Of a stretch of 64,000 nucleotides of DNA, positions 51,663 through 60,703 are shown piece by piece. The notes under the pieces were generated by a model that ran no database searches, was not told the DNA's origin, and worked only from the letters and a program-made list of their open reading frames with translations. The DNA is from Pseudomonas guangdongensis (GTDB lineage: Bacteria > Pseudomonadota > Gammaproteobacteria > Pseudomonadales > Pseudomonadaceae): assembly GCF_900105885.1 (NCBI RefSeq), contig NZ_LT629780.1:124001-188000 (forward strand), given 5' to 3'. The number at the start of each line of letters is the position of its first letter. Position 1 is the first letter of the stretch. The position numbers were made by a program, and so were the translations under genes.

Positions 51663-52826
51663 GTGATCGATGGCCAACCATTTGCCGTCTTCCAACCTTT
51701 CGTCGATACCGCCACCGGCCTGATCGCCGGCGTCGAGGCACTGGCGCGCATCAAGGGTGAGGACGGCCGGCTGTGCTCGGCCGGCCCGCTGTTCGCCGAC
51801 CCGAAGACCAACCAGAGCTGGCTGCGGCGCTTCGACCGCGAGGTGCGCGAGCGCGCCCTGGCCTGCCTGCACCGCGCCCCCGACGACTGGTTCCTCAGCC
51901 TCAACATCTCGCCGCGCTGGATCAGCCGCCTGCGCCCCCGCCAGCCGCTGCCGAGCCTCAAGCAGCTGACCCGCAACGCCATCGACCCCGGCCGGGTGGT
52001 GTTCGAGATCACCGAGCTGAGCGGCACCAACCAGCGTCTGCTCGAAGCGGTCAGACAGTACCGCGCTGCCGGCGCGCGCATCGCCGTCGACGACTTCGGC
52101 GCCGGCTACTCGCAGCTCGACCGGGTGTTGGCCCTGCAGCCGGACATCCTCAAGCTGGACATGCGCCTGTTCAAGGACGCCGCGCGCGGCGGGCCGAGCT
52201 GCGAGGTGGTCAAGGCGCTGGCGCAGATGGCCGAGAAGACCGGCTGCTGGATCATCGCCGAGGGGGTGGAAACCCCCGACGAGCTGAACTTCGCCCTGGA
52301 ATGCGGCGCCCGCTACGTGCAGGGTTTCCTGTTCGCCGCCGGACAGCCCGGCTTCTTCGCCACCGACGCCTTCGTCGAGCACTTCGCCGCGCTGCGCGAC
52401 CGCTACGTGCGCGGCAAGCTGCGCGAACGCCAGCGGATGATCCGCCTGCGCCAGCAACTCGGCGAGCTGATGGCGCGGCTGCGCCCCTGGGCCGAGCAGC
52501 AGATCCCCCCCGAGCACCTGGAACTGGGCGAGGCCTACCCCTGGCTGCTGCGCATCTACCAGTGCGACCGCAGCGGCACCCAGCTCACCCCCAACTTCGA
52601 CTGGCAGGCCGGCACCTGGCGCGCCGACCCCAGCTACCTGCAGCACAACTGGTCCTGGCGCCCCTACTTCCACCAGTTGCTCGCCGAAGGGCTGGACGAG
52701 CGCCGCCTGACCCTGTCGCCGACCTACCGCGACGCCACCACCAACCAGTACTGCCTGACCGCCGGCCAGTTCATCGCCAACGGCAACCGCCTGCTGCTGC
52801 TCGACATCGACGCCGCCGCGGTGTGA
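51663..52826 (+). CDS. EAL-domain c-di-GMP phosphodiesterase with C-terminal PAS/Cache-like domain
   Basis: A 387-residue soluble protein. The EAL domain covers about 1-245. Catalytic residues look complete: EAL (25-27), Asn81 in LNISP, Glu115/118 in FEITE, DDFGAGYS (143-150), Lys164, Glu200 in AEGVET, Gln220. It should cleave c-di-GMP to pGpG. The C-terminal part (about 255-387; WSWRPYFHQLL, LSPTYRDATT, LLLLDID) resembles the ligand-binding domain of Bacillus YkuI, so a cytoplasmic sensor is likely. A GTG start is used. It is divergent from amtB. The target and ligand are unknown. Confidence 0.85.
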   Translation: MIDGQPFAVFQPFVDTATGLIAGVEALARIKGEDGRLCSAGPLFADPKTNQSWLRRFDREVRERALACLHRAPDDWFLSLNISPRWISRLRPRQPLPSLKQLTRNAIDPGRVVFEITELSGTNQRLLEAVRQYRAAGARIAVDDFGAGYSQLDRVLALQPDILKLDMRLFKDAARGGPSCEVVKALAQMAEKTGCWIIAEGVETPDELNFALECGARYVQGFLFAAGQPGFFATDAFVEHFAALRDRYVRGKLRERQRMIRLRQQLGELMARLRPWAEQQIPPEHLELGEAYPWLLRIYQCDRSGTQLTPNFDWQAGTWRADPSYLQHNWSWRPYFHQLLAEGLDERRLTLSPTYRDATTNQYCLTAGQFIANGNRLLLLDIDAAAV

Positions 52827-52894
52827 GCCCGGCGCTTGCAGTCCGCCCGGCCAGCCCGCAAGCTGCCGGGTATCCGCATCGCTGAGGACATCCC

Positions 52895-54226
52895 TTGGAC
52901 TGGCATACCCTGCTCACCCGCGAACGCTTCGGCAAACCCTCGCAGAGCGTCGAGGAACTCGGTCGCAGCGCCTTCCACAAGGACCACGACCGCATCATCT
53001 TCTCCGGCGCCTTCCGCCGCCTGGGACGCAAGACCCAGGTGCATCCGGTGTCCAGCAACGACCACATCCACACCCGCCTGACCCACAGCCTGGAAGTCGC
53101 CTGCGTCGGCCGCTCGCTGGGCATGCGCGTCGGCGAGATGCTCCGCGACGTGCTGCCGGTATGGAGCGAGCCGAGCGATCTGGGGGTGATCGTGCAGTCC
53201 GCCTGCCTGGCCCACGACATCGGCAACCCGCCGTTCGGCCACTCCGGCGAGGACGCCATCCGCCACTGGTTCGAGCAGGCAGCGGCGCAGGGCTGGCTGG
53301 ATGCGATGAGCGACGCCGAGCGCGCCGACTTCCTCAGCTTCGAGGGCAACGCCCAGGGCTTCCGGGTGCTCACCCAGCTGGAATACCACCAGTTCGACGG
53401 CGGCACCCGGCTGACCTACGCGACCCTCGGCAGCTACCTGAAGTACCCCTGGACCGCCCGCCACGCCGACGCCCAGGGCTACAAGAAGCACAAGTTCGGC
53501 TGCTACCAGAGCGAGCTGGCGCTGCTCGAACAGATCGCCCGCAAGCTCGGCCTGCCGCAACTGGCCGAGGAGCGCTGGGCGCGTCACCCGCTGGTCTATC
53601 TGATGGAGGCCGCCGACGACATCTGCTACGGGCTGATCGACCTGGAGGACGGCCTGGAGATGGACCTGCTCGACTACCCGGAAGTCGAGGCGCTGCTGCT
53701 CGATCTGGTCGGCGACGACCTGCCCGATACCTACCGCCAGCTCGGCCCCAGGGACTCGCGGCGACGCAAGCTGGCGATCCTGCGCGGCAAGGCCATCGAG
53801 CACCTGACCAACGCCGCGGCGCGCGCCTTCGTCGCCCAGCACGACGCCCTGCTCGCCGGTCGCCTGGACGGCGACCTGGTCGAGCACATGCACGGCCCGG
53901 CCAAGCAATGCGTGCTGCGCGCCAAGGCGCTGGCGCGCGAGAAGATCTTCCAGGACAAGCGCAAGACCCTGCACGAGATCGGCGCCTACACCACCCTGGA
54001 AATCCTCCTCAACGCCTTCTGCGGCGCGGCGCTGGAGCAGCACGGCGGACGCACGCCGTCGTTCAAGCACCGGCGCATCCTCGACCTGCTCGGCAACAAC
54101 GCCCCCGACCCGCACTGGCCGCTGTACCAGGCCTACATGCGGGTGATCGACTTCATCGCCGGGATGACCGACAGCTACGCCACCGAGATGGCGCGCGAGA
54201 TGACCGGCCGCTCCAGCCCGGTCTAG
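52895..54226 (+). CDS. dgt: dGTP triphosphohydrolase-like HD protein
   Basis: A 443-residue HD-domain nucleotide hydrolase that splits dNTPs (dGTP in E. coli) to nucleoside and triphosphate. The metal motif is [11 protein letters not shown], with the HD pair in [16 protein letters not shown]. The length fits the type-1 Dgt-like branch. Translation starts at TTG (52895) with GAGGA nine bases upstream, giving [12 protein letters not shown]. Which dNTP is preferred cannot be told. A strong hairpin follows its stop codon. Confidence 0.9.
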   Translation: MDWHTLLTRERFGKPSQSVEELGRSAFHKDHDRIIFSGAFRRLGRKTQVHPVSSNDHIHTRLTHSLEVACVGRSLGMRVGEMLRDVLPVWSEPSDLGVIVQSACLAHDIGNPPFGHSGEDAIRHWFEQAAAQGWLDAMSDAERADFLSFEGNAQGFRVLTQLEYHQFDGGTRLTYATLGSYLKYPWTARHADAQGYKKHKFGCYQSELALLEQIARKLGLPQLAEERWARHPLVYLMEAADDICYGLIDLEDGLEMDLLDYPEVEALLLDLVGDDLPDTYRQLGPRDSRRRKLAILRGKAIEHLTNAAARAFVAQHDALLAGRLDGDLVEHMHGPAKQCVLRAKALAREKIFQDKRKTLHEIGAYTTLEILLNAFCGAALEQHGGRTPSFKHRRILDLLGNNAPDPHWPLYQAYMRVIDFIAGMTDSYATEMAREMTGRSSPV

Positions 54227-54245
54227 CCCGACCGGCGCAGAAACG

Positions 54246-54284
54246 ACAACCCCCTGCGCGGGCCGGGCCCGGGCAGGGGGTTGT
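54246..54284. terminator. Terminator between dgt and yggL (convergent)
   Basis: A perfect 12-bp stem (54246-54257 with 54273-54284) with a GC-rich inner stem, 20 bases after the dgt stop. It can serve both strands; the U-tracts are weak. Confidence 0.65.
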
Positions 54285-54331
54285 GGTGACGGCCCCGCGC
54301 AGCGCGGGGCACCGCCGGTCCGGCGGTGCGA

Positions 54332-54676
54332 TCAGCCGGCGGCGTTGACCGGGCGGTCCGGGTACCAGGCGTCCACCAGCTCGCCGACCTTGGCGCCGGC
54401 CAGCTCGCTGCGGCCCTTCAGCCAGGCCTCGACGGCGGCGCGCTGCTCTGCGGTCACCGAGCCGCGCTTGGCCAGGCAGACCATGCCGAACTCGTCGCAG
54501 CCGACGAAGATCAGGCCGTTGGCCTCGATGGCCTGGGCGAGGAACGCCTCGAAGAAGGCCTCGAAGGCTTCGCCGTCGAGGTCCTCGCGGTAGTCGAGCA
54601 GCAGCTCGAAGCCGACTTCCTGGAACTCGTCGACACACAGCTTCTTGCGCAGGCGGCGCGAACGGTTGGTAGCCAT
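54332..54676 (-). CDS. yggL: YggL family 50S ribosome-binding protein
   Basis: A 114-residue protein of the DUF469/YggL family. The start MATNRSRRLRKKLCVDEFQE is typical, with a basic first segment and an acidic rest (DYREDLDGEAFEAFFEAF). Family members bind the 50S ribosomal subunit; the cellular role is not settled. It lies between dgt and dacB, as I recall from P. aeruginosa (PA3046). It has no signal peptide and no membrane segment. Confidence 0.9.
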   Translation of the reverse strand: MATNRSRRLRKKLCVDEFQEVGFELLLDYREDLDGEAFEAFFEAFLAQAIEANGLIFVGCDEFGMVCLAKRGSVTAEQRAAVEAWLKGRSELAGAKVGELVDAWYPDRPVNAAG

Positions 54677-54851
54677 GCCAATATCCTCAGATCTGATTGA
54701 ACGTGCGGCACTCTACCAGCTTCTGCCCGACAGGCCCATGACGGCGCCGGCGGATGCCCGGGATCCGGCGCGAAAAACGCCGCCGCCCGGCACCGGCAGG
54801 CTGCGGCCTAGAGCGTTTCAGGCATAATGCGCCGACTCTCACGAACCGCGA

Positions 54852-56366
54852 ATGCGAGACTTCCCCATGTTGCTCCGCGCGACCCACGCCTTGCTCGGCA
54901 AGGTACAGAATATCGCCCGCCCGCTGCGCCAGCTCGGCCTGGCCGCCCTGCTGCTGCCCCTGGCGCTGCCGGCCGGCGCCAACAACCTGCCGCCACGGGT
55001 GGAGCAGGCGCTCAAGGCCAACAAGCTGAGCAGCGACGCGCTGTCGCTGGCGCTGATTCCGCTCACCGGCCCCGGCACCCCCAGCTACCTGAACGCCGAC
55101 CGCCCGGTGAACCCGGCCTCGACCATGAAGCTGGTCACCACCTACGCGGCGCTGGAGCTACTCGGCCCGACCCACCAGTGGAAGACCGCCTTCTACGGCG
55201 ACGGCCCGCTGCGCGACGGCGTGCTGCAGGGCAACCTCTACCTCAAGGGCGGCGGCGATCCCAAGCTGACCATGGAGCGTCTCTGGCTGCTGCTGCGCGA
55301 CCTGCGCCATGCCGGCGTGCGGCAGATCCAGGGCGACCTGGTGCTGGAGCGCAGCCACTTCCGCACCGACGGCCAGACCCCGTTCGACGACGACGGCGGC
55401 GACCGCACCAAGCCCTACCTGGTCGAACCCGACGCCCTGCTGGTCAACCTCAAGACCCTGCGCCTGATCGTGCGCGGCGAGGGGCGCGGCGCGACGGTGC
55501 AGACCGAGCCGCCGATTCCCTACATCCACATCGACAACCGGGTCAAGGTGACCGCTCCGGCCAGCTGCCCCGGCTGGCCGCAGGTGACCTACAACTTCCA
55601 GCCGCAGCCCGACGGCAGCCTCAACGTGATCGCCGCCGGACAGATCCCCGAAGGCTGCAGCGGCCAGCGCTACCTGTCGCTGCTCGACCACCCGGCCTTC
55701 ACCGGCGGCACCGTGCGCGCGCTGTGGAGCGAACTGGGCGGGATCATCGCCGGCCAGGACCGCCTCGGCAGCACCCCGGCCAACGCGCGCCTGCTGGCCC
55801 AGGCCTGGTCGCCGGACGTGGTGGAGGTGATCCGCGACATCAACAAGTACAGCAACAACACCATGGCCCGACAGCTGTTCCTGTCCATCGGCGCGCGCCA
55901 CCGCCTGCCCGGCGACGGCAACGACGCGGCCGCCGCGCACCGCGCCATCGACCAGTGGCTGACCCGCAAGGGCATCCGCGCGCCGAACCTGGTGATGGAG
56001 AACGGCTCGGGCCTGTCGCGCCGCGAGCGGATCAGCGCCCGCGAGATGGCCGCCATGCTGCACGCGGCCTGGAAGAGTCCCTATGCCGCCGAGTTCATCT
56101 CCTCGATGCCGCTGGCGGCGATGGACGGCACGCTGCGCAAACGCATGCGCAACACCCCGCTGGCCGGCAACGCGCACCTCAAGACCGGCACCCTGAACAA
56201 CGTGCGCGCCCTGGCCGGCTACAGCCGCGACGCCCAGGGCCACACCTGGGCGGTGGTGGCGATCCTCAACCACCCGCGCCCCTGGGGTGCCTCGGCGATC
56301 CTCGACCAGGTGCTGCTGGAGCTGCACCTGCAACCGGCGAGCCTGAGCGCCGGCCTGGGCCGCTGA
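54852..56366 (+). CDS. dacB: D-alanyl-D-alanine carboxypeptidase/endopeptidase DacB (PBP4)
   Basis: A 504-residue class C penicillin-binding protein. A signal peptide ends near LPAGA (about residue 42). Active-site motifs are S-x-x-K in PASTMK (Ser90, Lys93), SNN in KYSNNTMARQ, and KTG in HLKTGTLNN. It trims peptidoglycan peptides in the periplasm; loss of PBP4 is known to trigger AmpC induction in P. aeruginosa. The start could also be the ATG at 54867 (MLLRATH); neither has a clear ribosome-binding site. A CATAAT box lies at about 54822. Confidence 0.93.
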   Translation: MRDFPMLLRATHALLGKVQNIARPLRQLGLAALLLPLALPAGANNLPPRVEQALKANKLSSDALSLALIPLTGPGTPSYLNADRPVNPASTMKLVTTYAALELLGPTHQWKTAFYGDGPLRDGVLQGNLYLKGGGDPKLTMERLWLLLRDLRHAGVRQIQGDLVLERSHFRTDGQTPFDDDGGDRTKPYLVEPDALLVNLKTLRLIVRGEGRGATVQTEPPIPYIHIDNRVKVTAPASCPGWPQVTYNFQPQPDGSLNVIAAGQIPEGCSGQRYLSLLDHPAFTGGTVRALWSELGGIIAGQDRLGSTPANARLLAQAWSPDVVEVIRDINKYSNNTMARQLFLSIGARHRLPGDGNDAAAAHRAIDQWLTRKGIRAPNLVMENGSGLSRRERISAREMAAMLHAAWKSPYAAEFISSMPLAAMDGTLRKRMRNTPLAGNAHLKTGTLNNVRALAGYSRDAQGHTWAVVAILNHPRPWGASAILDQVLLELHLQPASLSAGLGR

Positions 56367-56377
56367 AGTCCGCCGCA

Positions 56378-56417
56378 AAAAAACCGCCTGCCCGGGGCAC
56401 CGGACAGGCGGTTTTTT
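56378..56417 (+). terminator. Terminator of dacB
   Basis: AAAAAACCGCCTG (56378-56390) pairs with CAGGCGGTTTTTT (56405-56417); T-run at the end and A-run at the start make it usable on either strand. Confidence 0.9.
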
Positions 56418-56441
56418 CATGGGCGGCCGTGCGGCAGTCCG

Positions 56442-56580
56442 GCAGGGTGGAAAACGACCGCCGGTCTGTTCCTCTGTCGGCGCCGCGGCTCGCGGCAGTT
56501 CGCCTCGCGCAACGGTTGCCCGTTGCTCGGGGCGCGGCATAAAGACGGGTAGAAAGTTGCTGCGCGAGCTTTCTACCCTA
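56442..56580. repeat. Palindromic GTAGGGTGG element, copy C (diverged)
   Basis: It opens GCAGGGTGGAAAAC, the same as the second hairpin arm of copy A. It closes with a clean stem GGGTAGAAAG/CTTTCTACCC (56547-56556 with 56569-56578) and ends CCCTA. The middle is not obviously paired. It lies between the dacB terminator and the end of rlmL, in the gap between convergent genes. Confidence 0.55.
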
Positions 56581-56594
56581 AGGCCGTGCCCGGA

Positions 56595-58817
56595 TCACGC
56601 CACCTGACGGGCAGTCAGGCGCCAGGCGCGGTGGATCTTCGGGTTGCGGGCGAAGTCCGGATCGAGGGTCTGCGCGCTGATCTCCTCCACCGCATAGCGC
56701 TGCTCCAGGGCCGGATCGAGCTGGAACTTGCGGAAATTGTTGGAGAAGTACAGCACCCCGCCTTTGGCCAGGCGCGCCATGGCCAGATCGAGCAGGTGCA
56801 CATGGTCGCGCTGCACGTCGAATACCCCTTCCATGCGCTTGGAGTTGGAGAAGGTCGGCGGATCGATGAAGATCAGCTCGTATTCGCCGCGGTCGGCCTC
56901 CAGCCACTCCATCACGTCGCCCTGCTCCAGGCGGTGCTTGTCGGAGAAGCCGTTGAGCGCCAGGTTGCGCCGCGCCCAGTCCAGATAGGTCTTCGACAGG
57001 TCGACGCTGGTGGTGCTGCGCGCGCCGCCCTTGGCCGCGTGCACGGTGGCCGTCGCGGTGTAGCAGAACAGGTTGAGGAAACGCTTGCCGGCCGCCTCTT
57101 GCTGCAGGCGCAGGCGCAGCGGGCGGTGGTCGAGGAACAGGCCGGTATCCAGATAGTCGGTGAGGTTGACCAGCAGCTTGACGCCGCCCTCGGCCACTTC
57201 CATGAACTGCCCCTGCTGGGCCTGGCGCTCGTACTGCTTCTTGCCGGCCTGGCGCTCGCGACGCTTGATCACCACCCGCGCAGGATCCATATCCAGCGCC
57301 TGGGGAATCGCCGCCAGGGCGTCGAGCAGGCGCGCCTGGGCCTTGTCGGGGTCGATCGAGCGCGGCGGCGCGTATTCCTGCACGTGCACCCAGTCGCGGT
57401 ACAGGTCGACCGCCAGGGCGTATTCGGGCATGTCGGCGTCGTACAGCCGGTAGCACTCGACGCCGGCCTTGCGCGCCCATTTGCCGAGGATCTTGAGATT
57501 CTTCTGCAGGCGGTTGGCGAACATCTGCCCGCCCTCGGACAGCCGCGCCGGCTCGCTGCGCACCGCCGGCGGACGCTCGACCAGTTGGCCGCCGATCATC
57601 CGCGCCTGCGGCGCCGGCTGCGCCGATTCGTTGCGTCCGGTGACGAACTGCTCCGGCAGCACCTTGAACAGCAGCAGCTTGCAGGGTAGCGCGCCGTTCC
57701 AGAAGGCGTACTGCTTGTGGCTGCGGATGCCCATGCGCTTACCCAGCTCCGGCGCGCCAGTGAACACCGCCGCCTCCCAGTTCAGGCAGGCCTGGCGCAG
57801 GCGCTCGCCGAGGTTCTGGTAGAGATACAGCAGGCTGGCCTCGTCGCCCAGACGCTCGCCGTAGGGCGGGTTGCACACCACCAGACCGGTCTGGTTCTGG
57901 TCCGGGCGCGGCTCGAAGGTGGCCAGCTCGCCCTGGTAGATCTTCACCCAGTCGCCGAGCCCGGCGCGCTCGATGTTGTTGCGCCCCGGCTGGATCAGCC
58001 GCGGGTCGGCCTCGTAGCCGCGAATCCACAGCGGCGGACGGGCCAGACCTGCAGCGGCGCGGGCCTCGGCCTCGGCGTGCAGCTTGCTCCACAGTGCCGG
58101 CACATGGCCGAGCCAGTTGGAGAAGCCCCACTTCTCGCGCTTGAGGTTCGGCGCGATGTCGGCGGCGATCATCCCCGCCTCGACCAGGAAGGTGCCGACG
58201 CCGCACATCGGGTCGGCCAGCGCGCCGCCTTCGGCGGCGATCCTCGGCCAGCCGGAGCGGATCAGGATGGCAGCGGCGAGGTTTTCCTTGAGCGGCGCGG
58301 CGCCCTGCTGCAGGCGGTAGCCACGCTGGTGCAGGCTGAAGCCGGACAGGTCGATGGACAGCACCAGCTCGCCGCGCTCCAGACGCGCATGCACGCGCAG
58401 GTCGGGCTCGTACTTGTCTACCGACGGGCGCTCGCCACTGGCGGTGCGCAGGCTGTCGACGATGGCATCCTTGACCTTCAGGGCGCCGAAGTGGGTGTTG
58501 TCGATGCCGGCGCCGCGCCCGGAGAACTCGATGGCCAGGCTGCCGGTCGGCAGCAGGTGCTCGCTCCAGTCGATGCCGCGCACCGCCTGGTACAGCGCCT
58601 CGGCACTGTCCACCGGGAAGCGGCCGAGCACCAGCAGCACCCGGTTGGCCAGGCGCGACCACAGGCACAGGCGGTAGGCGGTTTCCATGCTGCCCAGCCC
58701 CTGGACGGCGGCCACCTGCGAGCGGCCATCGGTCAACCCCAGGCTGGCGGCCTCTTCGAGCAGCAGGGTTTCCAGTCCCTTGGGACTGGTGAGAACGAGC
58801 GGATACAGATCGGACAT
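56595..58817 (-). CDS. rlmL: Bifunctional 23S rRNA methyltransferase RlmKL
   Basis: A 740-residue fusion. An N-terminal THUMP domain (about 40-155) and the RlmL methyltransferase (NPPYGERLGDE; m2G2445) are followed by the RlmK methyltransferase (m7G2069; FIDPPTFSNSKRMEG). Both halves use SAM and modify 23S rRNA. The start MSDLYPLVLTSPKGLE was chosen over 26 upstream codons. The gene is divergent from rmf, as in P. aeruginosa, so two ribosome-related genes share a 351-base control region. Confidence 0.96.
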   Translation of the reverse strand: MSDLYPLVLTSPKGLETLLLEEAASLGLTDGRSQVAAVQGLGSMETAYRLCLWSRLANRVLLVLGRFPVDSAEALYQAVRGIDWSEHLLPTGSLAIEFSGRGAGIDNTHFGALKVKDAIVDSLRTASGERPSVDKYEPDLRVHARLERGELVLSIDLSGFSLHQRGYRLQQGAAPLKENLAAAILIRSGWPRIAAEGGALADPMCGVGTFLVEAGMIAADIAPNLKREKWGFSNWLGHVPALWSKLHAEAEARAAAGLARPPLWIRGYEADPRLIQPGRNNIERAGLGDWVKIYQGELATFEPRPDQNQTGLVVCNPPYGERLGDEASLLYLYQNLGERLRQACLNWEAAVFTGAPELGKRMGIRSHKQYAFWNGALPCKLLLFKVLPEQFVTGRNESAQPAPQARMIGGQLVERPPAVRSEPARLSEGGQMFANRLQKNLKILGKWARKAGVECYRLYDADMPEYALAVDLYRDWVHVQEYAPPRSIDPDKAQARLLDALAAIPQALDMDPARVVIKRRERQAGKKQYERQAQQGQFMEVAEGGVKLLVNLTDYLDTGLFLDHRPLRLRLQQEAAGKRFLNLFCYTATATVHAAKGGARSTTSVDLSKTYLDWARRNLALNGFSDKHRLEQGDVMEWLEADRGEYELIFIDPPTFSNSKRMEGVFDVQRDHVHLLDLAMARLAKGGVLYFSNNFRKFQLDPALEQRYAVEEISAQTLDPDFARNPKIHRAWRLTARQVA

Positions 58818-59168
58818 GGGGTATTCCAGGGGCACAGCCCCGCAAGGTGCATGGCGGCGAATCTTGCGCAACCCTTCGTCGGGCCGGCACGTCATTCCGA
58901 CGGCGCCATGAAAGTGACGACAGTCGGCGCAAACCCCGTCGGCAGACGCTTCTGCGGATGCGGACGCCGTTGCGTTATACGCCAGACACTAAATTTGTTA
59001 ATCCCTTATGACAAAACGATCATTCACAGGGTCGTCGGCATTGGTTAGAAGTCTAAACAGGCCGCAGCGTGCAATCCTGCGGCAGGTGTTCGTCACGCCG
59101 GCAACGAACACCCGGCCTCTCAACTGAGGCCAACGGGCAGAACAGTCAACGAACGAGGGAAACACCCG
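58818..59168. other. 351-base rlmKL/rmf divergent region
   Basis: No gene is visible. It has a local AT-rich island (58970-59040) in GC-rich surroundings, a likely promoter zone for rmf, but no hexamer pair with good spacing that I could defend. Next to rmf are three stem-loops (59062-59131). Confidence 0.5.
59062..59131 (+). other. Three consecutive stem-loops in the rmf leader
   Basis: CCGCAG/CTGCGG (59062-59067 with 59077-59082), GGTGTTCGT/ACGAACACC (59085-59093 with 59104-59112) and GGCCTC/GAGGCC (59114-59119 with 59126-59131). They end 24 bases before the GAGGGA ribosome-binding site. They may protect the mRNA or control its translation. Confidence 0.5.
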
Positions 59169-59384
59169 ATGAGAAGACTTAAGCGTGATCCGTTGGAAAG
59201 AGCCTTTTTGCGCGGTTATCAATACGGGGTCAGCGGCAAGTCCCGCGAACTCTGCCCCTTTACCCTCCCGGCGACGCGCCAGGCCTGGCTCAATGGCTGG
59301 CGTGAAGGGCGCGGCGACAACTGGGCCGGCATGACCGGCACCGCAGGCATCCACCGCCTGAACGCGCTGCACGCCGTCGGCTGA
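59169..59384 (+). CDS. rmf: Ribosome modulation factor RMF
   Basis: A 71-residue basic protein that dimerises 70S ribosomes into inactive 100S particles in slow growth, with HPF (gene at 10054). The start MRRLKRDPLERAFLRGYQYG and the middle SGKSRELCPFTLPATRQAWL match the family well; the C-terminal tail beyond residue 55 is longer than in E. coli RMF. GAGGGA stands nine bases before the ATG. A UUCG-loop terminator follows at 59432. Confidence 0.95.
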   Translation: MRRLKRDPLERAFLRGYQYGVSGKSRELCPFTLPATRQAWLNGWREGRGDNWAGMTGTAGIHRLNALHAVG

Positions 59385-59431
59385 GGTCATCCGCACCTCG
59401 CACGACATCCGACGATCCACTCCCCACGAAC

Positions 59432-59453
59432 CAGGGCTCCTTCGGGAGCCCTG
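59432..59453. terminator. UUCG-tetraloop terminator between rmf and pyrD
   Basis: CAGGGCTCC-TTCG-GGAGCCCTG, a perfect 9-bp stem with the very stable UUCG loop, followed by ACCGTTTGT on the plus strand. The two genes converge here. Confidence 0.75.
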
Positions 59454-59469
59454 ACCGTTTGTGCGCCGT

Positions 59470-60495
59470 TCAGCCGAGCGAGCCGGACGCGGCGATGGCA
59501 TCCACCGCCTCGCGGATCAGCGCCGGCCCCTTGTAGATGAAGCCGGAGTAGATCTGCACCAGGCTCGCGCCGGCGGCGATCTTCTCCGCCGCATGCACGC
59601 CCGAGGTGATGCCGCCGGCGGCGATGATCGGCAGGCGCCCGCCCAACTCGCCGGCCAGCACGCGCACCGTGTGGGTGCTCTTCTCGCGCACCGGCGCACC
59701 GGACAGGCCGCCGGCCTCGTCGCCATAGGCCAGACCCTCGACCCCCTCGCGACCCAGGGTGGTATTGGTGGCAATCACCGCATCCATCCCGGTCTCCAGC
59801 AGCGCGCGGGCCACCAGCACGGTTTCCTCGTCGCTCATGTCCGGGGCGATCTTGATCGCCAGCGGCACGCGGCGACCATGCCGCTCGGTGAGGTCTTCCT
59901 GACGCACGCGCAGGGCTTCGAGCAACTGCTTGAGCGAGTCGCCGAACTGCAGGCTGCGCAGCCCGGGAGTGTTGGGCGAGCTGACGTTGACGGTGACGTA
60001 GCTGGCGTGGGCGTACACCTTGTCCAGGCAGATCAGGTAATCGTCCACCGCGCGCTCGACCGGGGTGTCGAAGTTCTTGCCGATGTTGATGCCCAGCACG
60101 CCGCGGTATTTCGCCGCCTTGACCCGCTCCAGCAGATGGTCGACGCCGTGGTTGTTGAAGCCCATGCGGTTGATGATCGCCTCGGCCTGCGGCAGGCGGA
60201 ACAGCCGCGGCTTGGGATTGCCCGGTTGCGGACGCGGCGTCACAGTGCCGATCTCGATGAAGCCGAAACCGAGCTGGGCGAAACCGTCGATGGCGTCACC
60301 GTTCTTGTCCAGGCCAGCGGCCAGGCCGACCGGATTGGGGAACTCCAGCCCCATCACCGTGACCGGCAGGCGCGGGGTCTTGCACAACAGCCGATTGAGC
60401 CCCAAACGACCGCCGGCACCGATCAGATCGATGGCCAGTTCGTGGGAGGTTTCCGGGGACAGCTTGAACATCAGCTCGCGAGCCAGAGCGTACAT
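59470..60495 (-). CDS. pyrD: Dihydroorotate dehydrogenase, class 2 (PyrD)
   Basis: A 341-residue FMN enzyme of pyrimidine synthesis that passes electrons to quinone at the inner membrane. The N-terminal helical extension ([20 protein letters not shown]) is the membrane/quinone site of class 2. The catalytic Ser is in [14 protein letters not shown], and FMN contacts are in GGLSGAPV and [11 protein letters not shown]. Length is standard. Confidence 0.97.
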   Translation of the reverse strand: MYALARELMFKLSPETSHELAIDLIGAGGRLGLNRLLCKTPRLPVTVMGLEFPNPVGLAAGLDKNGDAIDGFAQLGFGFIEIGTVTPRPQPGNPKPRLFRLPQAEAIINRMGFNNHGVDHLLERVKAAKYRGVLGINIGKNFDTPVERAVDDYLICLDKVYAHASYVTVNVSSPNTPGLRSLQFGDSLKQLLEALRVRQEDLTERHGRRVPLAIKIAPDMSDEETVLVARALLETGMDAVIATNTTLGREGVEGLAYGDEAGGLSGAPVREKSTHTVRVLAGELGGRLPIIAAGGITSGVHAAEKIAAGASLVQIYSGFIYKGPALIREAVDAIAASGSLG

Positions 60496-60703
60496 GGGCG
60501 GGAGTCATCCACGAGTTTGCGGGAGGCGGATTATAGCCCCTCGCAGGTCGGCCGGCGAAGCGCCGCCGCGCCCTGCCGCTCATCCTCGGCGCCGCATTGG
60601 CCATTCTTTCCCGGCCCGAAGTCGGTTAGGCTTGGCGCCGGCGTTCGGAAGAGCGCCCGCCATACTGGCTCATCCTCCCTCTGTTTGCAGGAAGCATCCA
60701 GGC

